Shown here: piece after piece, positions 30,780-42,712 of the stretch
Numbering within the stretch: position 1 is the stretch's first letter
How the letters are laid out: each line of letters opens with the position of its first letter
Source: Streptacidiphilus carbonis
GTDB lineage: Bacteria; Actinomycetota; Actinomycetes; Streptomycetales; Streptomycetaceae
Assembly (NCBI RefSeq): GCF_000787775.1
Contig: NZ_BBPM01000032.1
Span: 1 to 64,000 of the forward strand
DNA: 64,000 nucleotides
Direction: 5' to 3'
The notes under the pieces: generated by a model
What the model saw: only the letters and a program-made list of their open reading frames with translations
Database searches by the model: none
What the model was told of the DNA's origin: nothing
Made by a program: the position numbers and the translations under genes

Positions 30780-31490
30780 TCAGATGCCCCGGCGCGGTGC
30801 GCCGGGCTCGGCGGAGGTCGCGCCCGCTACCTGGAGCAGGTAGGGATTGCTCGCGCGCTCGCGGCCGATGGTGGTCTGGGGGCCGTGTCCGGAGAGCACC
30901 ACGGTCTCGTCCTGGAGCGGCAGGCACACGCGGGCCAGCGACTCCAGGAGGGCGTCGGGGTCCCCTCCGGGGAGATCGGTACGTCCTACCGAGCCGGCGA
31001 AGAGCAGGTCCCCCGAGAAGAGCACCGGCGGAAGCTCCGGTGCGGCGGGGGTCCTGAAGGTCACCGACCCCCCGGTATGGCCGGGAGCGTGGTCGACGGT
31101 GAGACGGAGCCCGGCGAGCTCCAGCACACTGCCGTCCTCCAGGATCCGCAGGTCGTCCGGCTCGCCCACGGTGAGCTCGCCCATCAGCTGGGCGCCGAAG
31201 GCCCGGCCGAGGGCCCGCTCCGGGTCGGCCAGCATGTAGCGGTCCTCCGGGTGGATCCAGGCCGGGATGCCCCGCGCCCCGCAGACCGGTACCACCGAGG
31301 CGACATGGTCGATGTGGCCGTGGGTCAGCACCACGGCGACCGGCTTGAGCCCGTGCTCGCGGACGGCCTCCTCCACCCCCGCGGTGGCCTGGTGGCCCGG
31401 ATCGACGATCACGCACTCCTCGCCGGCCGCGGGGGCGACCAGGTAGCAGTTGGTGCCCCAGGCCCCTGCGGGGAATCCGGCGATGAACAC
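30780..31490 (-). CDS. MBL-fold metallo-hydrolase (glyoxalase II-like)
   Basis: A 236-residue metallo-beta-lactamase-fold hydrolase. The metal-binding motif [11 protein letters not shown] (HxHxDH) is near residue 57, with later ligands in [16 protein letters not shown] and SGHGPQT. The family hydrolyses thioesters such as S-lactoylglutathione or related thiol adducts; in mycothiol-making actinomycetes the substrate is uncertain. The GTG at 31490 has AGGAC upstream. It heads the hisS-aspS unit and is divergent from the cyclophilin gene. Confidence 0.88.
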   Translation of the reverse strand: MFIAGFPAGAWGTNCYLVAPAAGEECVIVDPGHQATAGVEEAVREHGLKPVAVVLTHGHIDHVASVVPVCGARGIPAWIHPEDRYMLADPERALGRAFGAQLMGELTVGEPDDLRILEDGSVLELAGLRLTVDHAPGHTGGSVTFRTPAAPELPPVLFSGDLLFAGSVGRTDLPGGDPDALLESLARVCLPLQDETVVLSGHGPQTTIGRERASNPYLLQVAGATSAEPGAPRRGI

Positions 31491-31741
31491 GTGAGTCCTT
31501 GTTTGTCCTGGCTGTGCACGGTGGGGAAGACGGTCGAAGTCTGTGCGCAGCCTACCGGCGGGGCAGGGACGATCGCGAACCCGTTGTTCGCCGTGGCTCT
31601 GCCGTGAACCCGTGACGGGCCCGCTCGAACCAGTTGTCGGGACCTGACACCACGTTTACAGAATCGGTCCCTACACTGAGCGGCCAACGGGTATGAAGAT
31701 CCCCCGCACGGGCTGCGGCGGACGTGAAGGAGTGACGGTCG

Positions 31742-32632
31742 GTGGCACCCAACGACAGGCCAAGCAAGCCCCTGCCCAAGGACAAGGAGAAGCGGCGGCG
31801 GGAGCTGGAGCGGCTCAAGTACGAACGCCAGGTGGCGAGGCGGCGCGAGTCGGTGAAGCGGACCCGTAGGAACACCGCGATCGTGGGCGTGTCGGTACTC
31901 GCGGTGGCCGGTATCGCGGGTGGTGCCTGGGCGGCGACCAGCGGCGGAAGCAAGCCCAAGACCAAGAAGACGGCCGCCGCGGCGTCCACCGCCTCGGCGA
32001 CGGCGAGCGCCGCTGCCAGTGCCGCCTCGGCGAAGGCCGGCTCCGCCCATGTCGCGGGCTGCACCACTCCGGCCGCGGGCAAGCCGACCACCCAGCAGTG
32101 GAAGACCGAGCCCGCGGTGACCATCGACACCAAGGCGAACTACACCGCGACCATCAGCACCAACTGCGGCCCGATCACCGTCAAGCTGGACGCCGCCGCG
32201 GCCCCGCACACGGTCAACTCCTTCGTGTACCTGGCGAGCCAGCACTTCTTCGACCACGTCACCTGCCACCGGCTGACCACCGCCGGGATCTACGTGCTGC
32301 AGTGCGGCGACCCGACCGGCACCGGCTCCGGCGGCCCCGGCTACAGCTTCAAGGACGAGAACCTGACCGCGTCCTCGATCAAGGGCGGCACCTACCCGGC
32401 GGGCACCGTGGCGATGGCGAACTCGGGCGCCAACACCAACGGCAGCCAGTTCTTCCTGGTCTACAAGGACAGCACGCTGGCCGCCAGCTACACCCCGTTC
32501 GGCACCATCACCGGCGGCCTGTCCGAGCTGCAGAAGATCGCCGCGGCCGGCACCAACAACGCCAACGGCACGGGCGACGGAGCCCCGCTGCAGACCGTGG
32601 TGATGAACGCCTTGACGACCGCGAAGAGCTGA
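31742..32632 (+). CDS. Membrane-anchored cyclophilin-type peptidyl-prolyl isomerase
   Basis: A 296-residue protein. A highly charged cytoplasmic N-terminus (KEKRRRELERLKYERQVARRRESVKRTRR) precedes one membrane helix (about 45-65) and an Ala/Ser linker. The extracytoplasmic cyclophilin domain runs from about 125 to the end: HRLTTAGIYVLQCGDPTGTGSGGPGYSFKDE and GSQFFLVYKDS match the active-site strands. Cysteines in the GC and CGDP positions suggest a disulfide. It probably assists folding of exported proteins. The start is GTG at 31742; a -10-like TACACT is at 31672-31677. Confidence 0.9.
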   Translation: MAPNDRPSKPLPKDKEKRRRELERLKYERQVARRRESVKRTRRNTAIVGVSVLAVAGIAGGAWAATSGGSKPKTKKTAAAASTASATASAAASAASAKAGSAHVAGCTTPAAGKPTTQQWKTEPAVTIDTKANYTATISTNCGPITVKLDAAAAPHTVNSFVYLASQHFFDHVTCHRLTTAGIYVLQCGDPTGTGSGGPGYSFKDENLTASSIKGGTYPAGTVAMANSGANTNGSQFFLVYKDSTLAASYTPFGTITGGLSELQKIAAAGTNNANGTGDGAPLQTVVMNALTTAKS

Positions 32633-32813
32633 CGGCGCGCGGGGACAGTTTTCGCCGCCGGGATACGGACAGCACCGGTGCCGGTCGCCTATGTTGGCGT
32701 CTTGTAGGGTGCGTGGTCCCGGCGGCGACTGTTGGTTGATGGGCCTGCCGGGCAATGAACTGTGGACGGTGGCTCTCCCCCAGGGCGAAGGGCCGCCATA
32801 TGGAGGAGGCGCT

Positions 32814-34043
32814 GTGACCAGCGACCCGTGGGGCCGTGTCGACGACGAGGGGACCGTCTACGTGCGGACGGCCGAGGGCGAACGCGTCGTCGGTTCGTGG
32901 CAGGCAGGCTCCCCCGACGAGGCTCTCGCCTACTTCACTCGGAAGTACGAGGGCATCGGCGTCGAGATCGGTCTGCTGGAGCGCCGGGTCCGTACCACGG
33001 ACCTGGCGACCAAGGACGCCATGACCGCCATCGAGCACCTGCAGGCGCAGGTGGCCGAGGGCCATGCGGTCGGCGACCTGGACGCCCTCGCCAAGCGCCT
33101 GGAGGCGCTGGTCGGCGAGGTGGACAAGCGCCGTGACGAGCGCAAGGCGGCGCGGGCCAAGGCCCAGGAGGAGGCCAGGGCCGCCAAGGAGGCGCTGGTC
33201 GGCGAGGCCGAGCAGCTGGCGGAGTCGACGCAGTGGCGGGACGCCGGGGACCGGCTGCGGGCGCTGGTGGACACCTGGAAGGGCCTGCCGCGGCTGGACC
33301 GCAAGTCGGACGACGAGCTGTGGCACCGCTTCTCGCACGCCCGCTCGACGTTCTCCAAGCGCCGCAAGGCGCACTTCGCCACCCTGGACCAGCAGCGGGA
33401 CGAAGCCCGCCAGGTCAAGGAGAAGCTGGCGAAGGAGGCCGAGTCGCTGTCGTCCTCGACGGACTGGGGCGCCACGGCGGCCCGCTACCGCGAGCTGATG
33501 ACCGAGTGGAAGGCGGCGGGGCGCGCCCAGCGCGAGGCCGAGGACGAGCTGTGGGCCCGGTTCCGGGGCGCGCAGGACGTCTTCTTCCAGGCCAGGTCGG
33601 CGGTCTTCGACGAGCGCGACGCCGGCGAGCGGGAGAACCTCGGGCTCAAGGAGGCGCTGGTCGTCGAGGCCGAGGCGCTGCTTCCGGTCCGGGACCTCAA
33701 GGCCGCGAAGGCGACCTACCGGTCGGTGGCGGAGCGGTGGGAGGAGATCGGGCATGTGCCGCGCGACGCCCGGCCGAAGCTGGAGGGGCGGCTGCACGCG
33801 GTGGAGCGCGCGATCCGCGAGGCCGAGGAGGCCGAGTGGCAGCGCAGCAACCCCGAGGCGAGGGCTCGTGCCGAGGGCATGACCGGACTGCTGCAGGCGG
33901 CCGTGGACAAGCTGGAGCAGCAGATCGCCGCCGCACAGGCGCGGAACGACTCCTCGCGGGTGGCCAAGCTGGAGAAGGAACTGGCCGGGCGGCGGGAGCT
34001 GCTGGAGCAGGCCCAGAAGGGGCTTCAGGAGTTCGGGGGCTGA
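32814..34043 (+). CDS. DUF349-family coiled-coil protein
   Basis: A 409-residue protein made largely of charged helices, containing the repeated DUF349 units, for example STQWRDAGDRLRALVDTWKGLPRLDRKSDDELWHRF and SSTDWGATAARYRELMTEWKAAGRAQREAEDELWARF. The C-terminal helix (TGLLQAAVDKLEQQIAAAQAR) is predicted coiled coil. DUF349 proteins have no settled function. The GTG at 32814 has GGAGGAGG upstream; the frame open from 32691 is longer but lacks a site. A palindromic repeat separates it from the convergent relA. Confidence 0.85.
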   Translation: MTSDPWGRVDDEGTVYVRTAEGERVVGSWQAGSPDEALAYFTRKYEGIGVEIGLLERRVRTTDLATKDAMTAIEHLQAQVAEGHAVGDLDALAKRLEALVGEVDKRRDERKAARAKAQEEARAAKEALVGEAEQLAESTQWRDAGDRLRALVDTWKGLPRLDRKSDDELWHRFSHARSTFSKRRKAHFATLDQQRDEARQVKEKLAKEAESLSSSTDWGATAARYRELMTEWKAAGRAQREAEDELWARFRGAQDVFFQARSAVFDERDAGERENLGLKEALVVEAEALLPVRDLKAAKATYRSVAERWEEIGHVPRDARPKLEGRLHAVERAIREAEEAEWQRSNPEARARAEGMTGLLQAAVDKLEQQIAAAQARNDSSRVAKLEKELAGRRELLEQAQKGLQEFGG

Positions 34044-34056
34044 GGTCCTCCACCCA

Positions 34057-34188
34057 CCGGGGCGCGGGGAACTGTTTCGACGAGGGTGCACCAAGGTGCA
34101 TGGCTTGTCGCGCAGTTCCCCGCGCCCCTGGACGTTTGCAACTGGCCCGCTTGCAATCGGCTAGGGGCGCGGGGAACTGCGCGAACAA
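34057..34188. repeat. Nested palindromic intergenic repeat, copy 3 plus a half copy
   Basis: The full copy runs 34102-34188 (GGCTTGTCGCGCAGTTCCCC onward) with inner arms TTTGCAACTGGC and GCTTGCAA that are weaker than in other copies. A right-arm fragment CCGGGGCGCGGGGAACTG (34057-34074) precedes it without a partner arm. It lies between the convergent DUF349 and relA genes. Confidence 0.85.
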
Positions 34189-34208
34189 CCCACCGCGGCC
34201 TGCACCTT

Positions 34209-36611
<2,403 letters not shown>

Positions 36612-36674
36612 GTGCACTCCTCGAGCATGGGCCCCACAAGGTTCAGTGGTGGGGACTCCTCATGGTACCGAGCA

Positions 36675-36709
36675 CGGGCGGGCCACCGTTTGTTCCGGTG
36701 ACCCGCCCG
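36675..36709 (-). terminator. apt: Terminator downstream of apt
   Basis: A 14-bp stem with one mismatch pairs 36675-36688 with 36696-36709 around a TTTGTTC loop, 30 bp after the apt stop. The remaining gap up to relA holds the relA ribosome-binding region. Confidence 0.65.
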
Positions 36710-36738
36710 CGTCGGTCCTGCTGTTCCACCGCCCCGTG

Positions 36739-37284
36739 CTACAGGGCGATGACGGTTTCCAGGGGGGCTCCGCCCAGGTGGGGCCGCAGCCGCTCGCGGC
36801 CGCCGAGGAAGCCGAGCTCCATCAGCACCGCCACCCCGGCCAGCTCGGCGCCGGCCCGGCGGACCAGGTCCAGCGAGGCCTCGACGGTGCCGCCGGTGGC
36901 GAGCACGTCGTCGACCACCAGCACCCGCTCACCGGGGACGAAGGCGTCGCACTGGACCTCTATCACCGCCGAGCCGTACTCCAGGTCGTAGGCCTGGCTG
37001 AAGCACGGTCCGGGCAGCTTGCCCTCCTTGCGGACCGGGACGAAGCCCGCGCCCGCCGCGTAGGCGGCCGGGGCCGCCAGGATGAAGCCGCGCGCCTCGA
37101 GACCGACGACCTTGGTCGCGCCGAGGGCCCTGGCCCGTGCCGCCAGGTGGTCGACCAGGGCGGCGAAGGCCACCGCGTCGTCCAGCAGCGGCGCGATGTC
37201 CTTGAAGACCACTCCGGGCTTGGGGTAGTCCGGGACGTCGCGGATCCGGGAGGCCAGCAGCGCGGCCAGGTCGTCGGTACTCAT
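36739..37284 (-). CDS. apt: Adenine phosphoribosyltransferase
   Basis: A 181-residue type I PRTase that salvages adenine to AMP. The N-terminal hood IRDVPDYPKPGVVFKDIAPLL is typical of APRT, VVGLEARGFILAAPAAYA is the base-binding flank, and ERVLVVDDVLATGGT is the PRPP-binding motif. The ATG at 37284 is 6 bp after the secF stop. The order secD-secF-apt-relA is conserved in actinomycetes. Confidence 0.96.
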   Translation of the reverse strand: MSTDDLAALLASRIRDVPDYPKPGVVFKDIAPLLDDAVAFAALVDHLAARARALGATKVVGLEARGFILAAPAAYAAGAGFVPVRKEGKLPGPCFSQAYDLEYGSAVIEVQCDAFVPGERVLVVDDVLATGGTVEASLDLVRRAGAELAGVAVLMELGFLGGRERLRPHLGGAPLETVIAL

Positions 37285-37290
37285 GCGGTG

Positions 37291-38433
37291 CTACTTCCTC
37301 TTGCCGGGTGCCCGGCGGTCGTTGCGGCTGCGGTTGACCGGCTGGCGCCGGGGACCGGTGGAGCCGCCGCCGGTGCCGCTGCTGACCGGCTCGTTGTCCT
37401 GCACGGCCTCGTCGTCGGCCTGGTCCAGGACCACGCCCTCCGCCGCGGCCTTGGCCTCGGCGGAACGGCGCTGCTTGACCTTCTTGGCCAGGGCGATGTT
37501 CTCCGGCTGCCTCTCCTTGAGCCAGGCCACCATCGGGGTGGCGACGCAGATCGAGGAGTAGGCGCCGGCGGTCAGACCGACGAACAGGGCCAGCGAGATG
37601 TCGTTCAGGGTACCGGCGCCGAGCAGGCCGCCGCCGATGAACAGCAGCGCCGCGACCGGCAGGAGGGCCAGGATGGTGGTGTTGATGGACCGGACCAGGG
37701 TGCTGTTCAGCGACTGGTTGGCCGCGTCGCTGTAGTTCAGCCTGGACTGGGTGCCCAGCTTCTTGGTGGCGTCCTTGAGGCCGTCGAAGACCACGACGGT
37801 GTCGTAGAGCGAGTAGCCGAGGACGGTCAGGAAGCCGATCACCGTGCCGGAGGTGACGGTGAAGCCCAGCAGGGCGTAGACACCGACGGTGATCACCATG
37901 TCGTGCAGCAGCGCGACCAGGGCGCCCACCGCGAGCCGCCACTCGAAGGCGACGGCGAGGTAGAGCGTCACCAGCACCATGAAGGCGATCACCCCGTAGA
38001 GGGCCTTCTTGCTGATGTCGTGACCCCAGCTGGCACCGATCACCTGGGTGCTGATCTGGTTGGCGGGAACGCCCAGCTGCGAGGAGAGCTCGGAGATGGC
38101 CTTCACCGTGGAGACGTTCTCGGCGGCGCTGATCTGGATGGTGATCTGCTTGCCGGAGCTGTTGCTGGCGGACTGGACCACGGACGAGTTGTCGCCGGTG
38201 ATCTTGTTGGCGACGGTCTGGGCCTGGCTGACGGTGACCCCGGGCTTGGAGATCGTGTAGATCTCGCCGCCCTTGAACTCGATGCCGAGGTTAAGGCCGC
38301 GCAGCCCGAGGCCGAGGATCGCCGCGAGCAGGATCACACCTGACAGGGCGACCCAGAGCTTGCGCCGACCGACGAAGTCGAAGCTGAGCTCGCCGGTGAA
38401 GAGCCGGTGGCCGATGTTGCCGAAGCGGGACAT
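37291..38433 (-). CDS. secF: Protein translocase subunit SecF
   Basis: A 380-residue membrane protein of the SecDF complex, which uses the proton gradient to aid late steps of Sec export. Six membrane segments are visible; LGIEFKGGEIYTI follows the first. The conserved SecF block VIGFLTVLGYSLYDTVVVFDGLKD and RSINTTILALLPVAALLFIGG are intact. A charged C-terminal tail of about 60 residues (KVKQRRSAEAKAAAEG onward) is cytoplasmic. It starts 4 bp after the secD stop. Confidence 0.96.
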   Translation of the reverse strand: MSRFGNIGHRLFTGELSFDFVGRRKLWVALSGVILLAAILGLGLRGLNLGIEFKGGEIYTISKPGVTVSQAQTVANKITGDNSSVVQSASNSSGKQITIQISAAENVSTVKAISELSSQLGVPANQISTQVIGASWGHDISKKALYGVIAFMVLVTLYLAVAFEWRLAVGALVALLHDMVITVGVYALLGFTVTSGTVIGFLTVLGYSLYDTVVVFDGLKDATKKLGTQSRLNYSDAANQSLNSTLVRSINTTILALLPVAALLFIGGGLLGAGTLNDISLALFVGLTAGAYSSICVATPMVAWLKERQPENIALAKKVKQRRSAEAKAAAEGVVLDQADDEAVQDNEPVSSGTGGGSTGPRRQPVNRSRNDRRAPGKRK

Positions 38434-38437
38434 CTGG

Positions 38438-40231
38438 TCAGGCCTCCTTGGTCTCGACGGGACGGCGGCCGCCGCGCAGCGGGGGCCTCACGCCCAGCCG
38501 CTTGGGGTCGAGCCCGGACATGGGATGGCCTTCGGAGAAGAACTTCCGGCGGGCCAGCAGGGTGATCAGCGGCTTGGTGAACAGGAAGATCACCACGACG
38601 TCGAGCAGGGTGGTCAGACCCAGGGTGAAGGCGAAGCCCTGCACCTTGCCGACCGTGAAGAAGTACAGCACCGCGGCGGCCAGGAACGACACGAAGTCGG
38701 CGACCAGGATGGTGCGCCGGGCCTTGGGCCAGGCCCGCTGCACGGAGGGGCGCAGCGAGGAGCCGTGCCGGAGTTCGTCGCGGATTCTCTCGAAGTAGAC
38801 GACGAAGGAGTCGGCGGTGATACCGATGGCCACGATGGCGCCGCAGACCGCCGGCAGGTTCAGCGCGAACCCGATCGTCGCGCCGAGCAGGCACATGATC
38901 GAGTAGGTCAGCACGGCGGAGACCGCCAGACCGGCGATGGCCACCAGGCCGAGGCCCCGGTAGTAGACCATCGAGTAGAGGATCACCAGCGCCAGGCCGA
39001 GGGCGCCGGCGACCAGGCCCGCGGTGAGCTGGCTGCTGCCGAGCTCGGGCGAGACCGTGGTGACGTCCTGCTGGGTGAAGGTCAGCGGGAGCGCGCCGTA
39101 GCTCAGCACGTTGGAGAGCGAGGTCGCCTGCTGCTGGGTGAAGCTGCCGGTGATCTGCGCCTGTCCGCCGGTGATCGCCGAGGACACCGAGGGTGCGGAC
39201 TGGACCTTGCCGTCCAGGACGATGGCGAACTGGTTCTGCGGGGAGGTCTTCCCGGACAGCGCCTTGGTGGTGGCGGTGAACTTGCCGGCTCCGGCGGAGT
39301 TGAAGTTCAGGTTGACCTGCCAGCCGCCGTTCTGCTGGCTGATGCCGGCCGAGGCGCTGCTGATGTCGGTGCCGGGGACGGAGACCGGGCCGAGCGCGTA
39401 CTTGACGTAGTAGCCGAGGCTGGCGTCGGAGGAGCAGGCGACGGCGTTCGCGTTCTCCGCGGTCTGGTAGTCGACGCGCTGGGCCGCCTGCGAGCAGTCC
39501 AGCTTGGCGAAGGCCGCGGCGAGGTCCGCCGGGACGGTGCCGTAGGTGGAGTTCGCCGACGCCGAGGCCGACGGAGTGGCCGCCGCGGCGGCGGTGCCGG
39601 TGGCGGCGGAGCCGGCTGCGTGGGTGGCGGACGCGCCGGCCGAGGCCGTCGCCTTGGTCAGGTCACCGGTGACCGCGTCGCCCTGGGTCTTGCTGGCGGA
39701 CGGGCTCGCGGTGGCCGAGGCCGAACCCGCGGCGGCGCCCTTGGCCTGGGTGCTCGCCGACGCGGAGGCGCCGGCGGCCTTGGAGGCACCGGCGCTGGCG
39801 CTGGCACTGGCCGACGGGGAGACCGCGACGCCCGACGCGGCCTCGGCGAGGACGGGCCGGAAGTACAGCTTCGCGGTGGTGCCGACCTCCTGGGCGATCT
39901 GGTTGGTGTTGTTCCCCTTGGGGATCGTCACCACGATGGTGTCGCTGCCCTCGGTCTGCACGGTGGCTTCGGAGACGCCCATCCCGTTGACGCGCTGCTG
40001 CAGGATCGAGACGGCCTCGTTCATGCTGGTGCTGTTGACCGCGCCGGGGTTGCTCTTGGGAGCGACCGCCTTGAGCGTGACGGTGGTGCCGCCCGCCAGG
40101 TCGACGCCGAGGCGAGGGGTCGTGTTCCCGGTGGCGAACATGATGGCCACCAGGGCCACCGCAACCGCCAGGATCAGGCCCATCGCGCGCCCCGGGTATC
40201 CGTCACGGGGACGGGATTTGGGTGATGCCAC
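38438..40231 (-). CDS. secD: Protein translocase subunit SecD with long Ala/Ser-rich insertion
   Basis: A 597-residue SecD. Membrane helix 1 (about 16-34) is followed by RLGVDLAGGTTVTL and the P1 head region, and five helices at the C-terminus carry GFALNLPAVCGAIVAIGITADSFVVYFERIRDEL. Residues 131-229 are an Ala/Ser/Thr/Gly low-complexity segment inserted in the extracytoplasmic domain between KLYFRPVLAEA and TVPADLAAAFAKLD. The conserved P1 subdomains lie on both sides, so the insertion probably loops out. The start is GTG at 40231. It is the middle gene of yajC-secD-secF. Confidence 0.95.
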   Translation of the reverse strand: MASPKSRPRDGYPGRAMGLILAVAVALVAIMFATGNTTPRLGVDLAGGTTVTLKAVAPKSNPGAVNSTSMNEAVSILQQRVNGMGVSEATVQTEGSDTIVVTIPKGNNTNQIAQEVGTTAKLYFRPVLAEAASGVAVSPSASASASAGASKAAGASASASTQAKGAAAGSASATASPSASKTQGDAVTGDLTKATASAGASATHAAGSAATGTAAAAATPSASASANSTYGTVPADLAAAFAKLDCSQAAQRVDYQTAENANAVACSSDASLGYYVKYALGPVSVPGTDISSASAGISQQNGGWQVNLNFNSAGAGKFTATTKALSGKTSPQNQFAIVLDGKVQSAPSVSSAITGGQAQITGSFTQQQATSLSNVLSYGALPLTFTQQDVTTVSPELGSSQLTAGLVAGALGLALVILYSMVYYRGLGLVAIAGLAVSAVLTYSIMCLLGATIGFALNLPAVCGAIVAIGITADSFVVYFERIRDELRHGSSLRPSVQRAWPKARRTILVADFVSFLAAAVLYFFTVGKVQGFAFTLGLTTLLDVVVIFLFTKPLITLLARRKFFSEGHPMSGLDPKRLGVRPPLRGGRRPVETKEA

Positions 40232-40377
40232 CTTCTCGATTCTCTCTGTCCATGCCGTGGGTGGGGCGCGCCGCCGCCGCCGGGGGTCCGGCGGACAGGG
40301 GACGGCGCGGCCACGACGCAGCGATCCGTTGGGGCCGTCCGGGGTGAGTGGCCCCGGCGTCTGCCGTAAGGGGCAGG

Positions 40378-40836
40378 CTACTTGGCTGCTACGCCCTTGT
40401 CAGCGGCGGCCTCTGCGTCTTCCTCCGCCCCGGAGTCGGCCTTCTCCAGGGAAGGCGCCTTGTCCAGCTCGACCGGGGCCTCGTCGGCGACGACGGCAGC
40501 CAGGGCGTCGTCCTCGACCTGGTCGGCGTCCTCGTCCGCCTCGTCGGCGATCTCGTCGCCGTGGACGATGCGGTTGTACTCAGCACCGTCCATCACGACG
40601 GCGATGGCGTTCTTCGCGTAGATGGCGTGGACGCCGGGGGCGACCTCCAGCTCGACGGAGTCCTCGTTCACGGCCTTGACCAGGGCGTACATGCCGCCGA
40701 TGGTGCGGATGCCGGAACCGGGCTCCATCTTGTTGCGCATCTCCGAGGCCGCCGCCTGCTTCTTCTTGGCAGAGCGGGTCATCAGGAACATCGCGCCCAT
40801 CATGACGACGATGATGACGAGGAATGAGGAATTCAC
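40378..40836 (-). CDS. yajC: Preprotein translocase subunit YajC
   Basis: A 152-residue protein with one N-terminal membrane helix (SSFLVIIVVMMGAMFLMTRSAKKKQ) and the YajC soluble domain (MEPGSGIRTIGGMYALVKAVNEDSVELEVAPGVHAIYAKNAIAVV). The C-terminal 65 residues are a strongly acidic, low-complexity tail (EIADEADEDADQVEDDALA). YajC associates with SecDF in the membrane. The GTG at 40836 is preceded by AAGGAC; in-frame starts further upstream (to 40914) would put a polar segment before the helix. Confidence 0.9.
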   Translation of the reverse strand: MNSSFLVIIVVMMGAMFLMTRSAKKKQAAASEMRNKMEPGSGIRTIGGMYALVKAVNEDSVELEVAPGVHAIYAKNAIAVVMDGAEYNRIVHGDEIADEADEDADQVEDDALAAVVADEAPVELDKAPSLEKADSGAEEDAEAAADKGVAAK

Positions 40837-41009
40837 GGCTGACAGGTCCTTTGCGAGGCCGCAAGGGAAGCGGCCGGTCATTTCGGTGGCGGGCCGTCCG
40901 AAAGGGGGCGGCAACGGCGGAGTCTAGGCGACCCGCCTTGGAGGGACAACGTCAAGCATGTCATCCCGGTTCCGACGATAGCGAGTACCAGGGCTGGCTT
41001 CGGTACGGT

Positions 41010-42083
41010 TCAGCCCTCCGGAGACCCGCCGAAGAGGTCCTGCTGGGCCGGCAGGGAGGCGTGCGGCGGCGCGGTCGGGGGTGTGAGGCCGAGGTGCTGC
41101 CAGGCGGCGGCGGTGGCGATCCGGCCCCTGGGAGTACGGGCCAGCAGGCCCTCGCGCACCAGGAACGGCTCGGCGACCTCCTCCACCGTCTCGCTCTCCT
41201 CCCCCACCGCGACCGCCAGGGTGGACAGGCCCACCGGACCGCCGCCGAAGAGTTTCAGCAGGGCGTGCAGCACGGCGCGGTCCAGCCGGTCGAGCCCGCG
41301 CTCGTCCACCTCGTACACCCCCAGCGCCGCCGCTGCGATCTCCTTGGTGATCTCGCCGTCATGCCTGACCTGCGCGAAGTCCCGGACCCGGCGCAGCAGC
41401 CGGTTGGCGATACGGGGCGTGCCGCGGGACCGTCCGGCGATCTCGGCCGCGCCCGCGGTGTCGATGCTGACGTCGAGCAGCCGGGCCGAGCGGTGGATCA
41501 CGCGCTCCAGTTCGACCGGCGCGTAGAACTCCATGTGGCCGGTGAAGCCGAAGCGGTCCCGCAGCGGCGGGGGCAGCAGTCCGGCCCTGGTGGTGGCGCC
41601 GACCAGGGTGAACGGCGGCAGCTCCAGCGGGATGGCGGTGGCGCCGGGGCCCTTGCCGACGATCACGTCGACCCGGAAGTCCTCCATCGCCATGTAGAGC
41701 ATCTCCTCGGCCGGCCGGGACATCCGGTGGATCTCGTCGAGGAACAGCACCTCGCCCTCGGTGAGCGAGGACAGGATCGCGGCGAGGTCGCCGGCGTGCT
41801 GGATGGCCGGGCCCGAGGTGATCCGGATCGGGGCGCCCATCTCCGCCGCGATGATCATCGACAGGGTGGTCTTGCCCAGTCCGGGCGGGCCGCTGAGCAG
41901 CACATGGTCCGGGGTGGCGGCCCGGTGCCGGGCGGCCTGCAGCACCAGCGACAACTGCTCGCGGACCCTCTCCTGTCCGATGAACTCGTCCAGGTCCTTG
42001 GGTCGCAGCGCGGCCTCGACGGCGCGGTCCTCGCCGTCGGCGGTGGAGGAGACGGCCGAGGAGGACTCGTCGTAGGGACTCAT
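41010..42083 (-). CDS. ruvB: Holliday junction branch-migration helicase RuvB
   Basis: A 357-residue AAA+ motor. [19 protein letters not shown] opens the ATPase, then Walker [17 protein letters not shown], Walker [17 protein letters not shown], sensor 1 [11 protein letters not shown] and the arginine finger [10 protein letters not shown]. The C-terminal winged helix contains [33 protein letters not shown]. The ATG at 42083 has GAGGAG upstream, 11 bp after the ruvA stop. It hydrolyses ATP to pull DNA through the RuvA-bound junction. Confidence 0.98.
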   Translation of the reverse strand: MSPYDESSSAVSSTADGEDRAVEAALRPKDLDEFIGQERVREQLSLVLQAARHRAATPDHVLLSGPPGLGKTTLSMIIAAEMGAPIRITSGPAIQHAGDLAAILSSLTEGEVLFLDEIHRMSRPAEEMLYMAMEDFRVDVIVGKGPGATAIPLELPPFTLVGATTRAGLLPPPLRDRFGFTGHMEFYAPVELERVIHRSARLLDVSIDTAGAAEIAGRSRGTPRIANRLLRRVRDFAQVRHDGEITKEIAAAALGVYEVDERGLDRLDRAVLHALLKLFGGGPVGLSTLAVAVGEESETVEEVAEPFLVREGLLARTPRGRIATAAAWQHLGLTPPTAPPHASLPAQQDLFGGSPEG

Positions 42084-42094
42084 CGGGCTGCTCC

Positions 42095-42712
42095 TCAGCG
42101 GGTGCGGTTGCGGGTACGGAGGGCGCTGCGGAGCAGGGCGGAGACATCGGCCCGCTCCTGGGCCTCGGCCTCGGGCGTGACGGCGGCCACCGCGTCCTCG
42201 GCCTCGCGCGGGGCGAAGCCCAGGCCGACCAGGGCTGCGTGCAGCTGGTCCTGCCAGGGGGCGGGGCCCGAGGACTGCGCGGCGTGCTGCTGGGCCGGGA
42301 CGGCGCCGGAGGGCGCGCCGAGCTTGTCCTTGAGCTCGATCAGCAGCTTCTGCGCGCCCTTCGGCCCGATGCCGGGGACGGCGGTGAGGGTCTTGGCGTC
42401 GCCGCGCTGGACCGCGGTGCGCAGCGTGTCGGGGCGGTGCACGGCCAGCATGGCCTGGGCGACCTTGGGGCCGATGCCGCTGGCGGTCTGCAGCACCTCG
42501 AAGGTGGTGCGCTCGTCGTCGTCGGCGAAGCCGTAGAGGGTGAGCGAGTCCTCCCGGACCACCAGCGAGGTGGCCAGCCGGCCGTGCTCGCCCACCTTCA
42601 GCCCGGCCAGCACCGCGGGCGCGCACTGGACCAGCATGCCCACCCCTCCGACCTCGATGACTGCGGAGGCCGGGCCGAGGGCGGCCACCGGGCCACTGAC
42701 GAAGGCGATCAT
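42095..42712 (-). CDS. ruvA: Holliday junction DNA-binding protein RuvA
   Basis: A 205-residue RuvA. Domain I is an OB fold ([52 protein letters not shown]). Domain II has two helix-hairpin-helix motifs ([16 protein letters not shown] and [19 protein letters not shown]). A Gln/Pro linker joins the C-terminal RuvB-binding helices. Its ATG overlaps the ruvC stop (ATGA). Confidence 0.97.
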   Translation of the reverse strand: MIAFVSGPVAALGPASAVIEVGGVGMLVQCAPAVLAGLKVGEHGRLATSLVVREDSLTLYGFADDDERTTFEVLQTASGIGPKVAQAMLAVHRPDTLRTAVQRGDAKTLTAVPGIGPKGAQKLLIELKDKLGAPSGAVPAQQHAAQSSGPAPWQDQLHAALVGLGFAPREAEDAVAAVTPEAEAQERADVSALLRSALRTRNRTR

